Shown piece by piece: positions 17,845 through 26,247 of a stretch of 64,000 nt of DNA. A program made the translations under genes and the position numbers. The DNA comes from Fusobacteria bacterium ZRK30 (lineage in GTDB: Bacteria > Fusobacteriota > Fusobacteriia > Fusobacteriales > Fusobacteriaceae). The DNA is taken from contig CP102404.1 in assembly GCA_024628785.1 (NCBI GenBank), positions 744,001-808,000 on the forward strand. The letters run 5' to 3'. How positions within the stretch are numbered: position 1 is the stretch's first letter; each line of letters begins with the position of its first letter. The notes under the pieces are model-generated. The model did no database searches. It was given only the letters and a program-made list of their open reading frames with translations, and was not told where the DNA came from.

Positions 17845-18183
17845 ATGTTGAAAAAAAGAAGTATTGGAATGTGTATAGTTTTAAGTATTATTACTTTAGG
17901 AATTTATTCTCTATTTTGGATGGTAGGGCTAGCTAATGATTTTGCCAGCAAAAATAATGAACCTGCTCAAGGGGGGAAATTGATTTTATTGACAATAATA
18001 ACTTTAGGAATTTATTTTTTGATTTGGAATTATAAAATGGGAACTTCTATTGAAAAATCAGGAGGAAAGAATGAAGGGACAACCTATTTAGTCTTATCTA
18101 TTGTTGGTTTAAGTATTGTATCTTTAGCATTAATGCAAATACAAGAAAATGAATTATGTGAATTAAAAAGTCTTGAAAATTAA
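17845..18183 (+). CDS. DUF4234-like small membrane protein
   Basis: A 112-residue protein with three predicted membrane helices: residues ~6-28 (GMCIVLSIITLGIYSLFWMV), 44-66 (LILLTIITLGIYFLIW) and 82-100. The repeated S/TIITLGIYxLxW motif is typical of the DUF4234 family, whose function is not established. AGGAGG precedes ATG 17845 at normal spacing. Confidence 0.75.
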   Translation: MLKKRSIGMCIVLSIITLGIYSLFWMVGLANDFASKNNEPAQGGKLILLTIITLGIYFLIWNYKMGTSIEKSGGKNEGTTYLVLSIVGLSIVSLALMQIQENELCELKSLEN

Positions 18184-18287
18184 TAAAATATCAAAGGTAT
18201 ATTGTAGATCAAGTTAGAAATTGGGGAAAAATATAGGGGAAATTATTAACAATGTATGCTGATAGAACACTAGAATAAAGTAAAAAA

Positions 18288-18327
18288 ATATGGCAAGAAG
18301 CCTCAAAAATAAGGTTTCTTGCCATAT
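18288..18327 (+). terminator. Strong hairpin terminator downstream of the DUF4234 gene
   Basis: ATATGGCAAGAAGCCT and AGGTTTCTTGCCATAT pair almost perfectly around a CAAAAATA loop. The stem is long, and the flanks are A/T-rich on both sides, so it could serve both strands. Confidence 0.75.
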
Positions 18328-18436
18328 TAAAATTTTAAGCCTACACTTGAATTAATGAAAAATAACACGGTGATAACACTTTACTGTCATGAAGTTAGCA
18401 GGATCATGAAATGCAAAGTACAAGGAGATTAATGAT

Positions 18437-18673
18437 ATGAAAACACTTGCTGAACAATTTCAAGAGTTAATTATGGGATATTACAAAACTGAAAAAAGTC
18501 CATATGTATATGAGATTAAAGATGACTATTCAACGGGCTTTGCTGACATCAAAGTTAATAAAGCATATTTTTTCCCAAAAGCGATTGCTATTTACTTTAT
18601 GATAAAAATTAAAGAGGAGGTTAAAGGTGACAAAAAAAGAAGCGAAAAAGCAGTATCAATTAAGTTTGCTTGA
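18437..18673 (+). CDS. Hypothetical 78-residue protein
   Basis: CAAGGAG precedes ATG 18437. The protein begins MKTLAEQFQELIMGYYKTEK and contains a mixed aromatic core (YVYEIKDDYSTGFADIKV, YFFPKAIAIYFMIKI). No signal peptide or known domain is visible. It overlaps the next gene by 47 bases, so the two are co-translated and probably act together. Its size and place among immunity-type genes suggest a small immunity protein, but that is inference only. Confidence 0.6.
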   Translation: MKTLAEQFQELIMGYYKTEKSPYVYEIKDDYSTGFADIKVNKAYFFPKAIAIYFMIKIKEEVKGDKKRSEKAVSIKFA

Positions 18674-19205
18674 TGCCCCAAATACAAGAGAGTGGGAGAA
18701 GCAGAAAATAAGAGATCGTTATGGGATTATACTTTCCCTACCGGATGATTTTTTTGAAAAACTTAATCCGGCTAATAATTTTGATAAGGATCTCTGCTTA
18801 TTGGTTAAATATATAGAATCGTATATAAACAAGGCAAAGCAAAATAGACAAGAACTGAATATTGATCCTTGCCTTTGGGCTATTTATGACCTATGGGGCT
18901 TTTTCTCTTATTTTGAAGATGATGGGTTTTGGGATTTATCAGATAAACATTTGAATGAAGAAAAAGATGAAGGGCTTATTGAGATGCGAAAAAATTTATT
19001 GAATGCTCTTAATTTAGTGGGATTTATTAGTGTTGGAAAAGAGCTTGTAAATATGTGGAAAAATTATCATGATGACTATGAACAACTATTATTTCTTCAA
19101 AAAAAATATTGGGACGATGAATTTCGAACCCAGTTTGCCATTCAATTATATCAATATATAATCGAAAATAAAGAAGAGATATTCCAATTAAAAGGAGTCA
19201 AGTAA
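18627..19205 (+). CDS. Hypothetical 192-residue protein of the immunity-type region
   Basis: GTG 18627 follows GAGGAGG (18614-18620). The protein is acidic and aromatic-rich (DPCLWAIYDLWGFFSYFEDD, FWDLSDKHLNEEKDEG), which recalls helical DMP19/DUF4375-like immunity folds; I cannot confirm that family. It shares an operon with the overlapping gene at 18437. No signal peptide, so it is cytoplasmic. The 157 bases downstream hold no gene. Confidence 0.6.
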   Translation: MTKKEAKKQYQLSLLDAPNTREWEKQKIRDRYGIILSLPDDFFEKLNPANNFDKDLCLLVKYIESYINKAKQNRQELNIDPCLWAIYDLWGFFSYFEDDGFWDLSDKHLNEEKDEGLIEMRKNLLNALNLVGFISVGKELVNMWKNYHDDYEQLLFLQKKYWDDEFRTQFAIQLYQYIIENKEEIFQLKGVK

Positions 19206-19362
19206 ACTTGAAGTTATTAAGGAGAAGAAGATATTTAAGTTGTATTTAGCATTAGAAGATGGTTTGAATTACTAAGGTTGAAGAGGTAAATATCAAAATG
19301 AATATAAGATATAAAGTGTTTTTAGGCTATTTTATTTAATGTTTTTATTTTAGGAGGTTATA

Positions 19363-19566
19363 ATGGGTAGATATATAACTATAATTATTATGTTTGTAGT
19401 AGGGTGTTATTTGTTTTTACAAACATATAAAGACGTAGATGGATTTTATGAATACAGAAAAACAAGACAGGCAGTTGCAATGATCGGAAGAAAAGGGACA
19501 CGTATAATGTATATGCTCATAGGGATTTGTCTTGTAGTGTTTTCAATTTTATTATTATTTATTTAA
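19363..19566 (+). CDS. Two-helix small membrane protein (Imm17-like)
   Basis: A 67-residue protein with helices at residues ~3-21 and 46-66 and the loop RQAVAMIGRKGTRIMYMLIG between them. A basic GRKGxR turn before the second helix is, as I remember it, typical of immunity protein 17 family members; this is a tentative match. AGGAGG precedes ATG 19363. The neighbouring MORN lipoprotein begins 34 bases later, so they may form one operon. Confidence 0.65.
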   Translation: MGRYITIIIMFVVGCYLFLQTYKDVDGFYEYRKTRQAVAMIGRKGTRIMYMLIGICLVVFSILLLFI

Positions 19567-19600
19567 GGTGAATTAAAAAGGTAAATTCTTAGGAGGAGTT

Positions 19601-21478
19601 ATGAATTTAAAATCAAAAATATTTTTAATATTTGGCCTGTTATTTTTTATAGGCTGCACATCTGTAGAAAATAAAATTCTGGATATACCGACTTATAGCA
19701 AGGAGAAAAAAGTTTATAGTGTTTTGGACAATAAACCTATAAATGGAGTGATGGAAAATAAGGGATTCTACAGTGAGAAAGAATATTCAACCTATAAAAA
19801 AGGAGTGCTTTCCAACTTAAAAAAAGTAAATAAGACCGGTGAACTTACCTTTGATCAGTCTTTTGATGAGATGGGGCTTCGTCATGGGGTATCATTTGAT
19901 AAAAAAGGAAAAACCAGCGAATATTCCCATGGTGTTTTAAATGGAGAAATTAGCTCTGAAGATTATAGAGGAAATAAGATAGTAGAGAGATACAGTGACG
20001 GTGTTTTAAACGGGGTACAGGAAAAATCATATGATAAAAAATTATTCTTCAGCCAGGGTCTGAGGATAGCAGAAGATACCCAGCCGGCAGTAAAAAAACA
20101 ATCAAGGGTAGTTATATGGGGAGAAATCCCTAGAGAAAACTTTACTGGAGAACTATATGGAGAAGCTAAAAAAGATATTATAAACAACTATTCTGCAGTT
20201 ATGCAAGTAGAAAATTATAAAAATGGGGTTTTATTATCTAGGAAGTATTATGATAAAGAAGGAAAGAAGTTATATGAATTTCATTTTATGGATGGGAACG
20301 TAAAAAAAATAGTAAAAAAAGTAATGTATAGTTATGGAATTTTAAAGGAATTAAAAAATTATGACTCAGATGGGAATTTAAATGGCAAATGTATTTTAAG
20401 AAGTTATTATTCTAACCACATTGAAATTAAAAATTATAGAAATGGAATCCCACATGGAGAAGTAGAAATATTAATCAAAAATGATGATAAATTGGATAAA
20501 AAAATAGGATTTTATGATAAAGGGATCTATAGCGGATATAGAAATGGACGATATTATAAAGAAGGCATTGAAGTAGATAAAGAATTAACTAAGACACTTT
20601 CTTCTAACTTTACAATAACTAATATAAAAGATATCAAGAATAAAGAAAGTTTTAGTGGTTATACAAAACAAGTAATTAATAATAACAATATAGAAGATGT
20701 GAATGTTTATTACTATGAAAATGGATTTCTTAAAGAAGAATATCAATATAGAAATAATGTTTTAATTCAATCAAAATATTACTTAAAAAGTAAAAAATAT
20801 ATTCAGACAACCTATCAAGATGGAATTATTCAAAGAATTTCAAATTATAATGCTGATGGAGTTCCTGAAGGACAATTTTTAGCCTATGAACATGAAAATA
20901 GTAAAACTATTGGTTATATAGTAAATGGTGTGATAGAAGGCAAAAGCATTCACTATCATGGAGACAAAGTTTATTATGTAGATAGCTATAATAAAGGGAA
21001 AGAATATAAAAGAACTATCTATTACGATTATGAGAAGAAACATATTAAACAAACGCATAAAGGTGCTCATACAAATACGAGTTGGATTAAGGTAGGTTTA
21101 GATAAAACTTATTATGAAAATGGAAAATTAAAAAAGGATATTAATTATGGGGATGGATTGTCTTTTGAGAAAAAAGTAGAAGTTACTGAATATTATTCTA
21201 ATGGAAAGATAAAATCTAAAGGTATAATGAATTATTATTTAAATATAAATATTGGGAAAAAGATTGAGTTTTATGAGGATGGAAAGAAAAAAGCAGAACA
21301 GAACTACGGAGACCAGGGGTATAGTGTCGGGCCGCAAAAATATTATTATTCCAATGGAAAGTTGAAAAAGATAGAAAATTATAATGAGAGAGGTTATCGG
21401 CACGGGACACTTAAAATTTATAACGAGGATGGAAAACTAATAGAGGAAGCAGAATATAAAAATGGATATAAGAAGTAA
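19601..21478 (+). CDS. MORN/YwqK-type repeat lipoprotein
   Basis: A lipoprotein of 625 residues. The signal peptide ends in a lipobox (LLFFIGCTS, Cys near residue 19). The rest consists of about 20 MORN-like units of the form YYxNGKLKxxxNYxxGxxHG, as found in proteins annotated as YwqK-family antitoxins or immunity proteins. Repeats in the last third are the most regular. Its predicted envelope location, next to a small membrane protein, suits protection against a toxin acting in the envelope. That role is inferred; no partner toxin is present. AGGAGG precedes ATG 19601. Confidence 0.8.
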   Translation: MNLKSKIFLIFGLLFFIGCTSVENKILDIPTYSKEKKVYSVLDNKPINGVMENKGFYSEKEYSTYKKGVLSNLKKVNKTGELTFDQSFDEMGLRHGVSFDKKGKTSEYSHGVLNGEISSEDYRGNKIVERYSDGVLNGVQEKSYDKKLFFSQGLRIAEDTQPAVKKQSRVVIWGEIPRENFTGELYGEAKKDIINNYSAVMQVENYKNGVLLSRKYYDKEGKKLYEFHFMDGNVKKIVKKVMYSYGILKELKNYDSDGNLNGKCILRSYYSNHIEIKNYRNGIPHGEVEILIKNDDKLDKKIGFYDKGIYSGYRNGRYYKEGIEVDKELTKTLSSNFTITNIKDIKNKESFSGYTKQVINNNNIEDVNVYYYENGFLKEEYQYRNNVLIQSKYYLKSKKYIQTTYQDGIIQRISNYNADGVPEGQFLAYEHENSKTIGYIVNGVIEGKSIHYHGDKVYYVDSYNKGKEYKRTIYYDYEKKHIKQTHKGAHTNTSWIKVGLDKTYYENGKLKKDINYGDGLSFEKKVEVTEYYSNGKIKSKGIMNYYLNINIGKKIEFYEDGKKKAEQNYGDQGYSVGPQKYYYSNGKLKKIENYNERGYRHGTLKIYNEDGKLIEEAEYKNGYKK

Positions 21479-21518
21479 AAGATAAAATATTTCCAAATGA
21501 AGTATTTAAAAAATCTAT

Positions 21519-21570
21519 AAATAGTAAAAACTCTTTATAATTATTATTTAAAAAAGTAGGTTAATAAGTA
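21519..21570 (+). repeat. Right direct repeat: copy of the pepA 3' end
   Basis: This copy matches 10889-10940 at about nine positions in ten. It still reads IVKTLYNYYLKK and a TAG stop but is preceded by unrelated sequence, so only the gene end was copied. With the left repeat it brackets the insert from the autotransporter to the MORN lipoprotein. Confidence 0.8.
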
Positions 21571-21590
21571 CAGTTGAAATAAAAAATTGA

Positions 21591-21618
21591 AATGAAGGGC
21601 TGATTTGCCCTTCATTTT
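21591..21618 (+). terminator. Terminator beyond the right repeat
   Basis: AATGAAGGGC and GCCCTTCATT form a perfect 10-bp stem with a TGATTT loop and a T-rich tail. It lies where the pepA terminator would stand relative to the right repeat, so it may be the original pepA terminator. Confidence 0.85.
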
Positions 21619-21665
21619 CTATTGTATAGGAATTTATATCTACAAGGGTGTCACCGCAATCCAAA

Positions 21666-21705
21666 TTGTGCTTATCTGGATATAGCGTTACCTTGCTTTT
21701 TATTA
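21666..21705 (+). repeat. Diverged ~40-base repeat, copy 1
   Basis: The segment TGTG-TT-TCTGGAT...TTGCTTTTT-ATTA here matches 24202-24244 at roughly three positions in four. Here the hairpin is weak; in the second copy it forms a clean terminator. Confidence 0.5.
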
Positions 21706-21711
21706 TAATCT

Positions 21712-21740
21712 TTGCAAAAATTTCCAATGGATTGTATAAT
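21712..21740 (+). promoter_or_regulatory. Sigma-70 promoter of cobB
   Basis: TTGCAA and TATAAT stand exactly 17 bases apart, 52 bases before the cobB start. Confidence 0.7.
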
Positions 21741-21753
21741 TTTAGTATTAAAA

Positions 21754-21779
21754 TTTAGAAGGAGATATATCCTTCTAAA
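21754..21779 (+). promoter_or_regulatory. Leader hairpin of cobB
   Basis: TTTAGAAGGA and TCCTTCTAAA form a perfect 10-bp stem with a GATATA loop just ahead of the ribosome site (AGGGGGA). The left arm carries an AAGGAG sequence. There is no T-run, so translation control or mRNA 5'-end protection is more likely than termination. No cobalamin riboswitch is visible. Confidence 0.5.
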
Positions 21780-21791
21780 ATAGGGGGAAAA

Positions 21792-23108
21792 ATGAAAAAA
21801 ATACTTATAGCAGGAACATCTAGTGGAGCCGGGAAAACAACAATCAGTACAGCTATAATGGGTGCTTTAGAAGGGGTATCGCCATTTAAGGCAGGGCCTG
21901 ATTATATCGATCCAAAATTTCATGAATTTATAACTAAAAATCCATCCAATAACTTAGACCTTTTTATGATGGGTGAAGATGCAGTAAAATATATTTTTTC
22001 TAAAAATACTAAAAATATCAGTGTGGTAGAGGGGGTTATGGGCCTTTATGATGGTTTGAACCATGAGCTGGATAACTACAGTAGTGCCCATCTGTCTCGT
22101 GTCTTGGACATCCCTGTAATATTAGTGGTAAGCGGAAAGGGAACTTCTACAAGTATTGCAGCTACAGTACTAGGATTTAAAAATCTCGATCCCAGAGTAA
22201 AGATAAGGGGAGTTATATTAAATAATGTTGGCAGCGAAGGACTGTATAATCTATTGAAAGAAGGGATAGAGAGATACACCGAAATACCATGTGTAGGATA
22301 TTTCCCAAAGGATGACAGAGTCTCTATAGGTGAACGTCATCTTGGTTTACAGCAGGCCAGCGAGATAGAGGACTTAAATGAAAAGATAGAGATATTAAAG
22401 GATATGGCAAGAAAATATATAGATCTAGATAAGATATTAGAGATTGCAGAAGATAGAAATAATGCCCAAGAACTTAAAAATCCGGCAGAATATCTAAAAG
22501 ACAGGTTTAAGGGAAAGAGGGTAGGAGTCGCAAAAGACAGAGCATTTTCATTTTATTATTCTGAAAACTTAAAACTTATGGAATATACAGGAATGGAGAT
22601 AGTAGAATTTTCTCCTACAAATGACCCTCATCTGCCTCCTAATCTGGATTATATATATTTAGGTGGAGGATACCCAGAGATATTTGCAAAAAAATTATAT
22701 GAAAATATCTCTATGATGGAGGATATAAGGAAGGCTTCTAAGAAGATACCTATCTATGCTGAGTGTGGAGGCTTCATGTATCTTACAAAGGGAATAAAGC
22801 AGTTAGATGGCGACTTAGACCCTATGTGCGGATTGCTGGATATAAAGGTAGAGATGAAATCCAGACTGAATATTAGGCGGTTTGGATATGTGGATTATGA
22901 GAGTAAAGATGGAATAACCGGAAGATGCCATGAATTCCACTATTCAGACCTATATGATATATGTGAAAAAGATCTATATTTTGAATTGAAGAAAAAGAAT
23001 GGGAGGATGTGGTCGTGCGGCTATGAGAAAGATAAGATCATTGCAGGATACCCGCATATCCATTTCTATGGAAATTTAGAAATATTTGTAAAATTATTTG
23101 ATAGATAA
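21792..23108 (+). CDS. cobB: Cobyrinate a,c-diamide synthase
   Basis: A 438-residue ATP- and glutamine-dependent amidase. Residues 1-190 form a P-loop ligase domain (AGTSSGAGKTTIS). Residues ~245-438 form a class-I-type glutaminase domain with the nucleophile Cys in YAECGGFMYL and a terminal histidine in YPHIHFYGN. It amidates side chains a and c of cobyrinate. It stands alone here, without other cobalamin genes; a salvage role or a distant cobalamin cluster is likely. The related Ni-sirohydrochlorin amidase CfbB is a less likely alternative. Confidence 0.9.
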   Translation: MKKILIAGTSSGAGKTTISTAIMGALEGVSPFKAGPDYIDPKFHEFITKNPSNNLDLFMMGEDAVKYIFSKNTKNISVVEGVMGLYDGLNHELDNYSSAHLSRVLDIPVILVVSGKGTSTSIAATVLGFKNLDPRVKIRGVILNNVGSEGLYNLLKEGIERYTEIPCVGYFPKDDRVSIGERHLGLQQASEIEDLNEKIEILKDMARKYIDLDKILEIAEDRNNAQELKNPAEYLKDRFKGKRVGVAKDRAFSFYYSENLKLMEYTGMEIVEFSPTNDPHLPPNLDYIYLGGGYPEIFAKKLYENISMMEDIRKASKKIPIYAECGGFMYLTKGIKQLDGDLDPMCGLLDIKVEMKSRLNIRRFGYVDYESKDGITGRCHEFHYSDLYDICEKDLYFELKKKNGRMWSCGYEKDKIIAGYPHIHFYGNLEIFVKLFDR

Positions 23109-23144
23109 TCGAAAAAAAGTAAAAGATAACTATGGAGGGAAAAA

Positions 23145-23930
23145 ATGAAAAAATTAATGTTATTATTTAGTTTAATATTTATAATATCATGCAGTAATGT
23201 TCCTGTTACAGAGAGAAATCAATTGATGCTGGTAGATGAAAGTGATATCATTGTATCTAGCGAAAAACAGTATCAGGACTTTCTAAATGAAAACAAGCCT
23301 TTAAATAATAAAAACTCTGAATTAGTAAAAAAAGTTGGAGGAAATATCTCGGCAGCTGTAGAGTTATACTTTAAAGAGAAAGGACAGGAAGATCTCCTTC
23401 ATGGATATAACTGGAAATTTAACCTGGTTGAGGGGAAAGAGGTAAATGCCTGGTGTATGCCTGGAGGAAAAGTTGCTTTTTATACTGGAATTTTACCTAT
23501 AACAGAAGATGAACTTGGTGTAGCAGTGGTTATGGGTCATGAAGTAGCCCATGCAGTGGCCAGACATGGTTCTGAAAGGCTGAGTCATCAAATGGCTGTA
23601 CAAACAGGTGCCAACCTTTTAAATTTAGGGCTGTCCAATGTAGAAATACCAATTCCAAGTGATTTGGCACTTCAGGCATATGGAGTAGGAACTAACCTGG
23701 GTATCTTGAGTTACTCTAGAAAACATGAATTAGAAGCAGACAGGCTGGGGCTGATCTTTATGGCTATGGCAGGGTATGATCCTAAGGAAGCTATAGAATT
23801 TTGGAAAAGAATGTCAAAACTCAGTAAGAATGAAGGGAATGAATTCTTGAGTACTCACCCATCCCATGAGCACAGGATAGCAGATATTGAGAGATATCTC
23901 CCGGAAGCTATGACTTATTATAAGAAATAA
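23145..23930 (+). CDS. M48-family metallopeptidase, lipoprotein (LoiP/YcaL type)
   Basis: A 261-residue zinc peptidase with a lipoprotein signal peptide (LIFIISCSNVP, Cys near residue 16). The HExxH motif lies in MGHEVAHAVARHGSE and the third zinc ligand in SRKHELEADRLGL. The C-terminal STHPSHEHRIADIERYLP is standard for periplasmic M48 quality-control proteases. ATGGAGGG precedes ATG 23145. It follows cobB by 36 bases and may be cotranscribed. Confidence 0.93.
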   Translation: MKKLMLLFSLIFIISCSNVPVTERNQLMLVDESDIIVSSEKQYQDFLNENKPLNNKNSELVKKVGGNISAAVELYFKEKGQEDLLHGYNWKFNLVEGKEVNAWCMPGGKVAFYTGILPITEDELGVAVVMGHEVAHAVARHGSERLSHQMAVQTGANLLNLGLSNVEIPIPSDLALQAYGVGTNLGILSYSRKHELEADRLGLIFMAMAGYDPKEAIEFWKRMSKLSKNEGNEFLSTHPSHEHRIADIERYLPEAMTYYKK

Positions 23931-23932
23931 TG

Positions 23933-23962
23933 TTGACAGAGTAAATTGTTATAGTTTATAAT
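23933..23962 (+). promoter_or_regulatory. Sigma-70 promoter of the FMN riboswitch unit
   Basis: TTGACA and TATAAT are both perfect consensus with an 18-base spacer, about 20 bases before the riboswitch. Confidence 0.85.
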
Positions 23963-23980
23963 CAATTATAAATTGTATAA

Positions 23981-24085
23981 AACTTCGGGGCAGGGTTTGA
24001 TTCCCTACCGGCGGTGATAGTCCGCGAGCTTAGGCTGAATCAGTGAAATTCTGATACCGACAGTAAAGTCTGGATGATAGAAGTT
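23981..24085 (+). ncRNA. FMN riboswitch (RFN element)
   Basis: All conserved RFN blocks are present: GGGGCAGGGT, CCCTACCGGCGGTGATAG, CCGCGAGC, GCTGAATC-GTGAAATTC and CCGACAGTAAAGTCTGGATG. The closing helix is AACTTC/GAAGTT. A terminator follows, so FMN should switch off the downstream transporter. Confidence 0.97.
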
Positions 24086-24120
24086 ATTTAAAAAATCGGA
24101 ATAAATATCCTAAATTTTAA

Positions 24121-24149
24121 TGCCCTAAGTTTACTTGGGGTATTTTTTA
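24121..24149 (+). terminator. Riboswitch-controlled terminator
   Basis: TGCCCTAAGT and ACTTGGGGTA form a 10-bp stem with a tiny loop and six T. It is the expression platform of the FMN riboswitch. Confidence 0.85.
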
Positions 24150-24201
24150 TTGTTTAGGAAATTATAAAATTTATTGAATAAATAAAAAATTATAAAATCT
24201 G

Positions 24202-24244
24202 AACTGTGTTTGTCTGGATGCAACGTCACGTTGCTTTTTTATTA
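24202..24244 (+). terminator. Second terminator and repeat copy 2 before the transporter
   Basis: GCAACG-TCA-CGTTGC followed by six T (24220-24240) forms a second terminator directly before the AGGAGG of the transporter. The surrounding 40 bases match 21666-21705. Confidence 0.65.
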
Positions 24245-24258
24245 GGAGGAAGAACGAA

Positions 24259-25167
24259 ATGGAAGAAAGAAAGAGCAAGATAGGTGGGTTGGCAATAGTT
24301 TTAGCTGCGAGTTTATGGGGGTTAGACGGGATAGTTCTGACACCTCGTCTATATAATCTAGATACAAAATTTGTGGTATTTATGCTTCACCTGCTGCCGT
24401 TTATAGGGATGAACTTTATATTTTATAAGGAATACAGAGCTTTAAAAAAGTTTACTAAATATGACTATATATTTATGACATTAGTTGCACTCTTTGGAGG
24501 AGTCATTGGGACACTATCCATTGTAAAAGCACTATTTTTATTAAATTTTCAGCATCTGACAATAGTAACACTTCTACAAAAATTACAACCGGTATTTGCC
24601 ATTGTTTTAGCTAGATTTATCCTCAAAGAAAAGATTGCCAGAAAATTTGTGGTATGGGCAATGCTAGCTTTAACAGCCGGATATTTTTTAACTTTTGAAT
24701 TTAATAATCCGTTTTCTATTGAGCACCAAAATATGCTGGAAGCATCTATGTATGCCATAGTTGCAGCTTTTGCCTTTGGTAGTTCTACAGTCTTTGGAAA
24801 GAGAATGGTTTCTACAATTACACATAAACAGACATTGTTCTTCAGGTACGGGCTTACAACACTAATTCTTGCAGTTGTAAATGTTTTAAGTAACAATCTG
24901 GGTCAGTTTTCGAAAATAACTACCCTTAACTGGCAGATATTTATAATTATTGGATTGACCAGCGGAAGTGGAGCAGCATTTATATACTATTATGGATTGA
25001 GACATGTAAAGGCGAATGTAGCTACAATTTGTGAACTTTCATTTCCAATTTCAAGTATCTTATTTGACTATCTTTTCAATGGAAGTATCCTATCTCCGTT
25101 TCAATGGGTAAGTATGAGTATTATGGTTTTTTCTATAATTAAAATAACAAAGTTAAAAACAAATTAA
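24259..25167 (+). CDS. impX: EamA/DMT-superfamily transporter, predicted riboflavin importer (ImpX-like)
   Basis: A 302-residue inner-membrane protein with about ten helices in two EamA halves. The FMN riboswitch directly upstream is the main evidence for the substrate: in Fusobacterium nucleatum an RFN-controlled transporter was named ImpX and predicted to import riboflavin. AGGAGG precedes ATG 24259. No riboflavin synthesis genes lie in this window, which fits import. The substrate is inferred from regulation, not shown. Confidence 0.85.
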   Translation: MEERKSKIGGLAIVLAASLWGLDGIVLTPRLYNLDTKFVVFMLHLLPFIGMNFIFYKEYRALKKFTKYDYIFMTLVALFGGVIGTLSIVKALFLLNFQHLTIVTLLQKLQPVFAIVLARFILKEKIARKFVVWAMLALTAGYFLTFEFNNPFSIEHQNMLEASMYAIVAAFAFGSSTVFGKRMVSTITHKQTLFFRYGLTTLILAVVNVLSNNLGQFSKITTLNWQIFIIIGLTSGSGAAFIYYYGLRHVKANVATICELSFPISSILFDYLFNGSILSPFQWVSMSIMVFSIIKITKLKTN

Positions 25168-25284
25168 TATTACTTTATTTTTTTCACCTCATCATGTGCT
25201 GAGATCTACTTATTTAATTAGAAGGATAAGAAAGCTGTTTAAATAGGAATATACGTCATTGACACTGTCTTGAAAAGTAATTAA

Positions 25285-25313
25285 AAAAGATCCTAATTTT
25301 TTTAGGATCTTTT
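25285..25313. terminator. Bidirectional hairpin terminator
   Basis: AAAAGATCCTAA and TTAGGATCTTTT form a perfect 12-bp stem flanked by A and T runs. It ends the impX unit. From 25314 to about 25660 I see no gene. Confidence 0.85.
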
Positions 25314-25667
25314 ATTTATGAAATTGTGCTGCATTAGTAGATGTAGTATGGCTAAGGGCTGTTAAATGACTATAATAGGAATATTTACATATAACTTTAA
25401 AATACTTTCAATAATCTGTCAGAACCAATTCATTTGTAAATAATCTATAAAAAATTTATTATAGAGTTTGAGCAAAGGTAAAAAAGTATTAATTATTAAT
25501 TTTAATCTTTTAAGAGACTGTCCATAAAAATTATAAATTTTTATTATTTCAAGTATAGTTTTAAAATTTTAAGCATGTCAAGCAAGCCTTTTAGAGGCAA
25601 CTTGGCATTTTTTTTTGCTGTATTTTAGGACTCTATCAACAAATCTACCGTATACCTCACCTGCAAT

Positions 25668-25830
25668 TTCTAGATGATAAATCTATTTTTAATAGTTGTT
25701 TGAATTGACAGATATATTAAAATAGTGCAATTTTTAAAAGAGAATACATCTTTAATTTTTATACGTTTGTTATATCTGTTTAAATATTTCATCGTAATAA
25801 GTAATTATAGATTAATTTTTTTCCTAATAG
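25668..25830 (-). pseudogene. Decayed minus-strand gene, copy A
   Basis: The minus strand retains a readable stretch KRIKIKDVFSFKNC...LSIQTTIKN, broken by stops on both sides. It aligns with KHAKFKDIS...DYNSAMSLAIQIAAKKW at 62554-62690 in DNA and protein. The family is not recognised. A conserved minus-strand promoter lies just upstream (25906-25934). Confidence 0.45.
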
Positions 25831-25905
25831 ACTAAAGTGAGTAACACTTTGCTATTAATTTGGATATCTGCGCTTTATTCCTTTTATGCAGTATACAAAC
25901 TTATT

Positions 25906-25934
25906 ATTATATCAAAAAGAAATAAAAAATACAA
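25906..25934 (-). promoter_or_regulatory. Minus-strand promoter, repeat copy A
   Basis: Read on the minus strand: TTGTAT, 17 bases, TATAAT. Similarity to copy B (62737-62765) continues well beyond it, to about 25978, including a shared GTGATTATTAGTTATTATA. Confidence 0.65.
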
Positions 25935-26009
25935 TTAGTGCTAGTAGGAATATTAAAGTGATTATTAGTTATTATAAAATAAGCAACCTTTTAGCCTTTA
26001 TTAAAAAAA

Positions 26010-26223
26010 TTTATACGAATTATAAAACTAGATGCTGATTATCCTATGAGAGATAAATTTATTAAAAAGCATCAAAATTTAAAGATAAGTAAAAAATATG
26101 GAAATTTTTTTGGTACTTATGGTGAATTACCAGATGATAAAATGGCTGTTATTACTAATATTTTTCTAATAATTTATAGATGTTTTTATTTAATTGAAAA
26201 TTATAAAAAAGATCTCATTTGAG
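26010..26223 (+). pseudogene. Open fragment of an unidentified protein
   Basis: A frame without a start codon reads FIRIIKLDADYPMRDKFIKK, then HQNLKISKKYGNFFGTYGEL and PDDKMAVITNIFLIIYRC to a TGA at 26218-26220. Composition looks coding. It may be the remains of a gene displaced when this locus rearranged. A 16-base palindrome (GATCTCA-TT-TGAGATC, 26211-26226) covers its end. Confidence 0.35.
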
Positions 26224-26247
26224 ATCTACAAAAAAGGAGAGATGATT

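Noticed and set aside
18360-18430. Possible riboswitch before the 78-residue gene
   Set aside because: Some GTGA-AAC-like words occur, but no complete set of conserved motifs or closing helix could be built.
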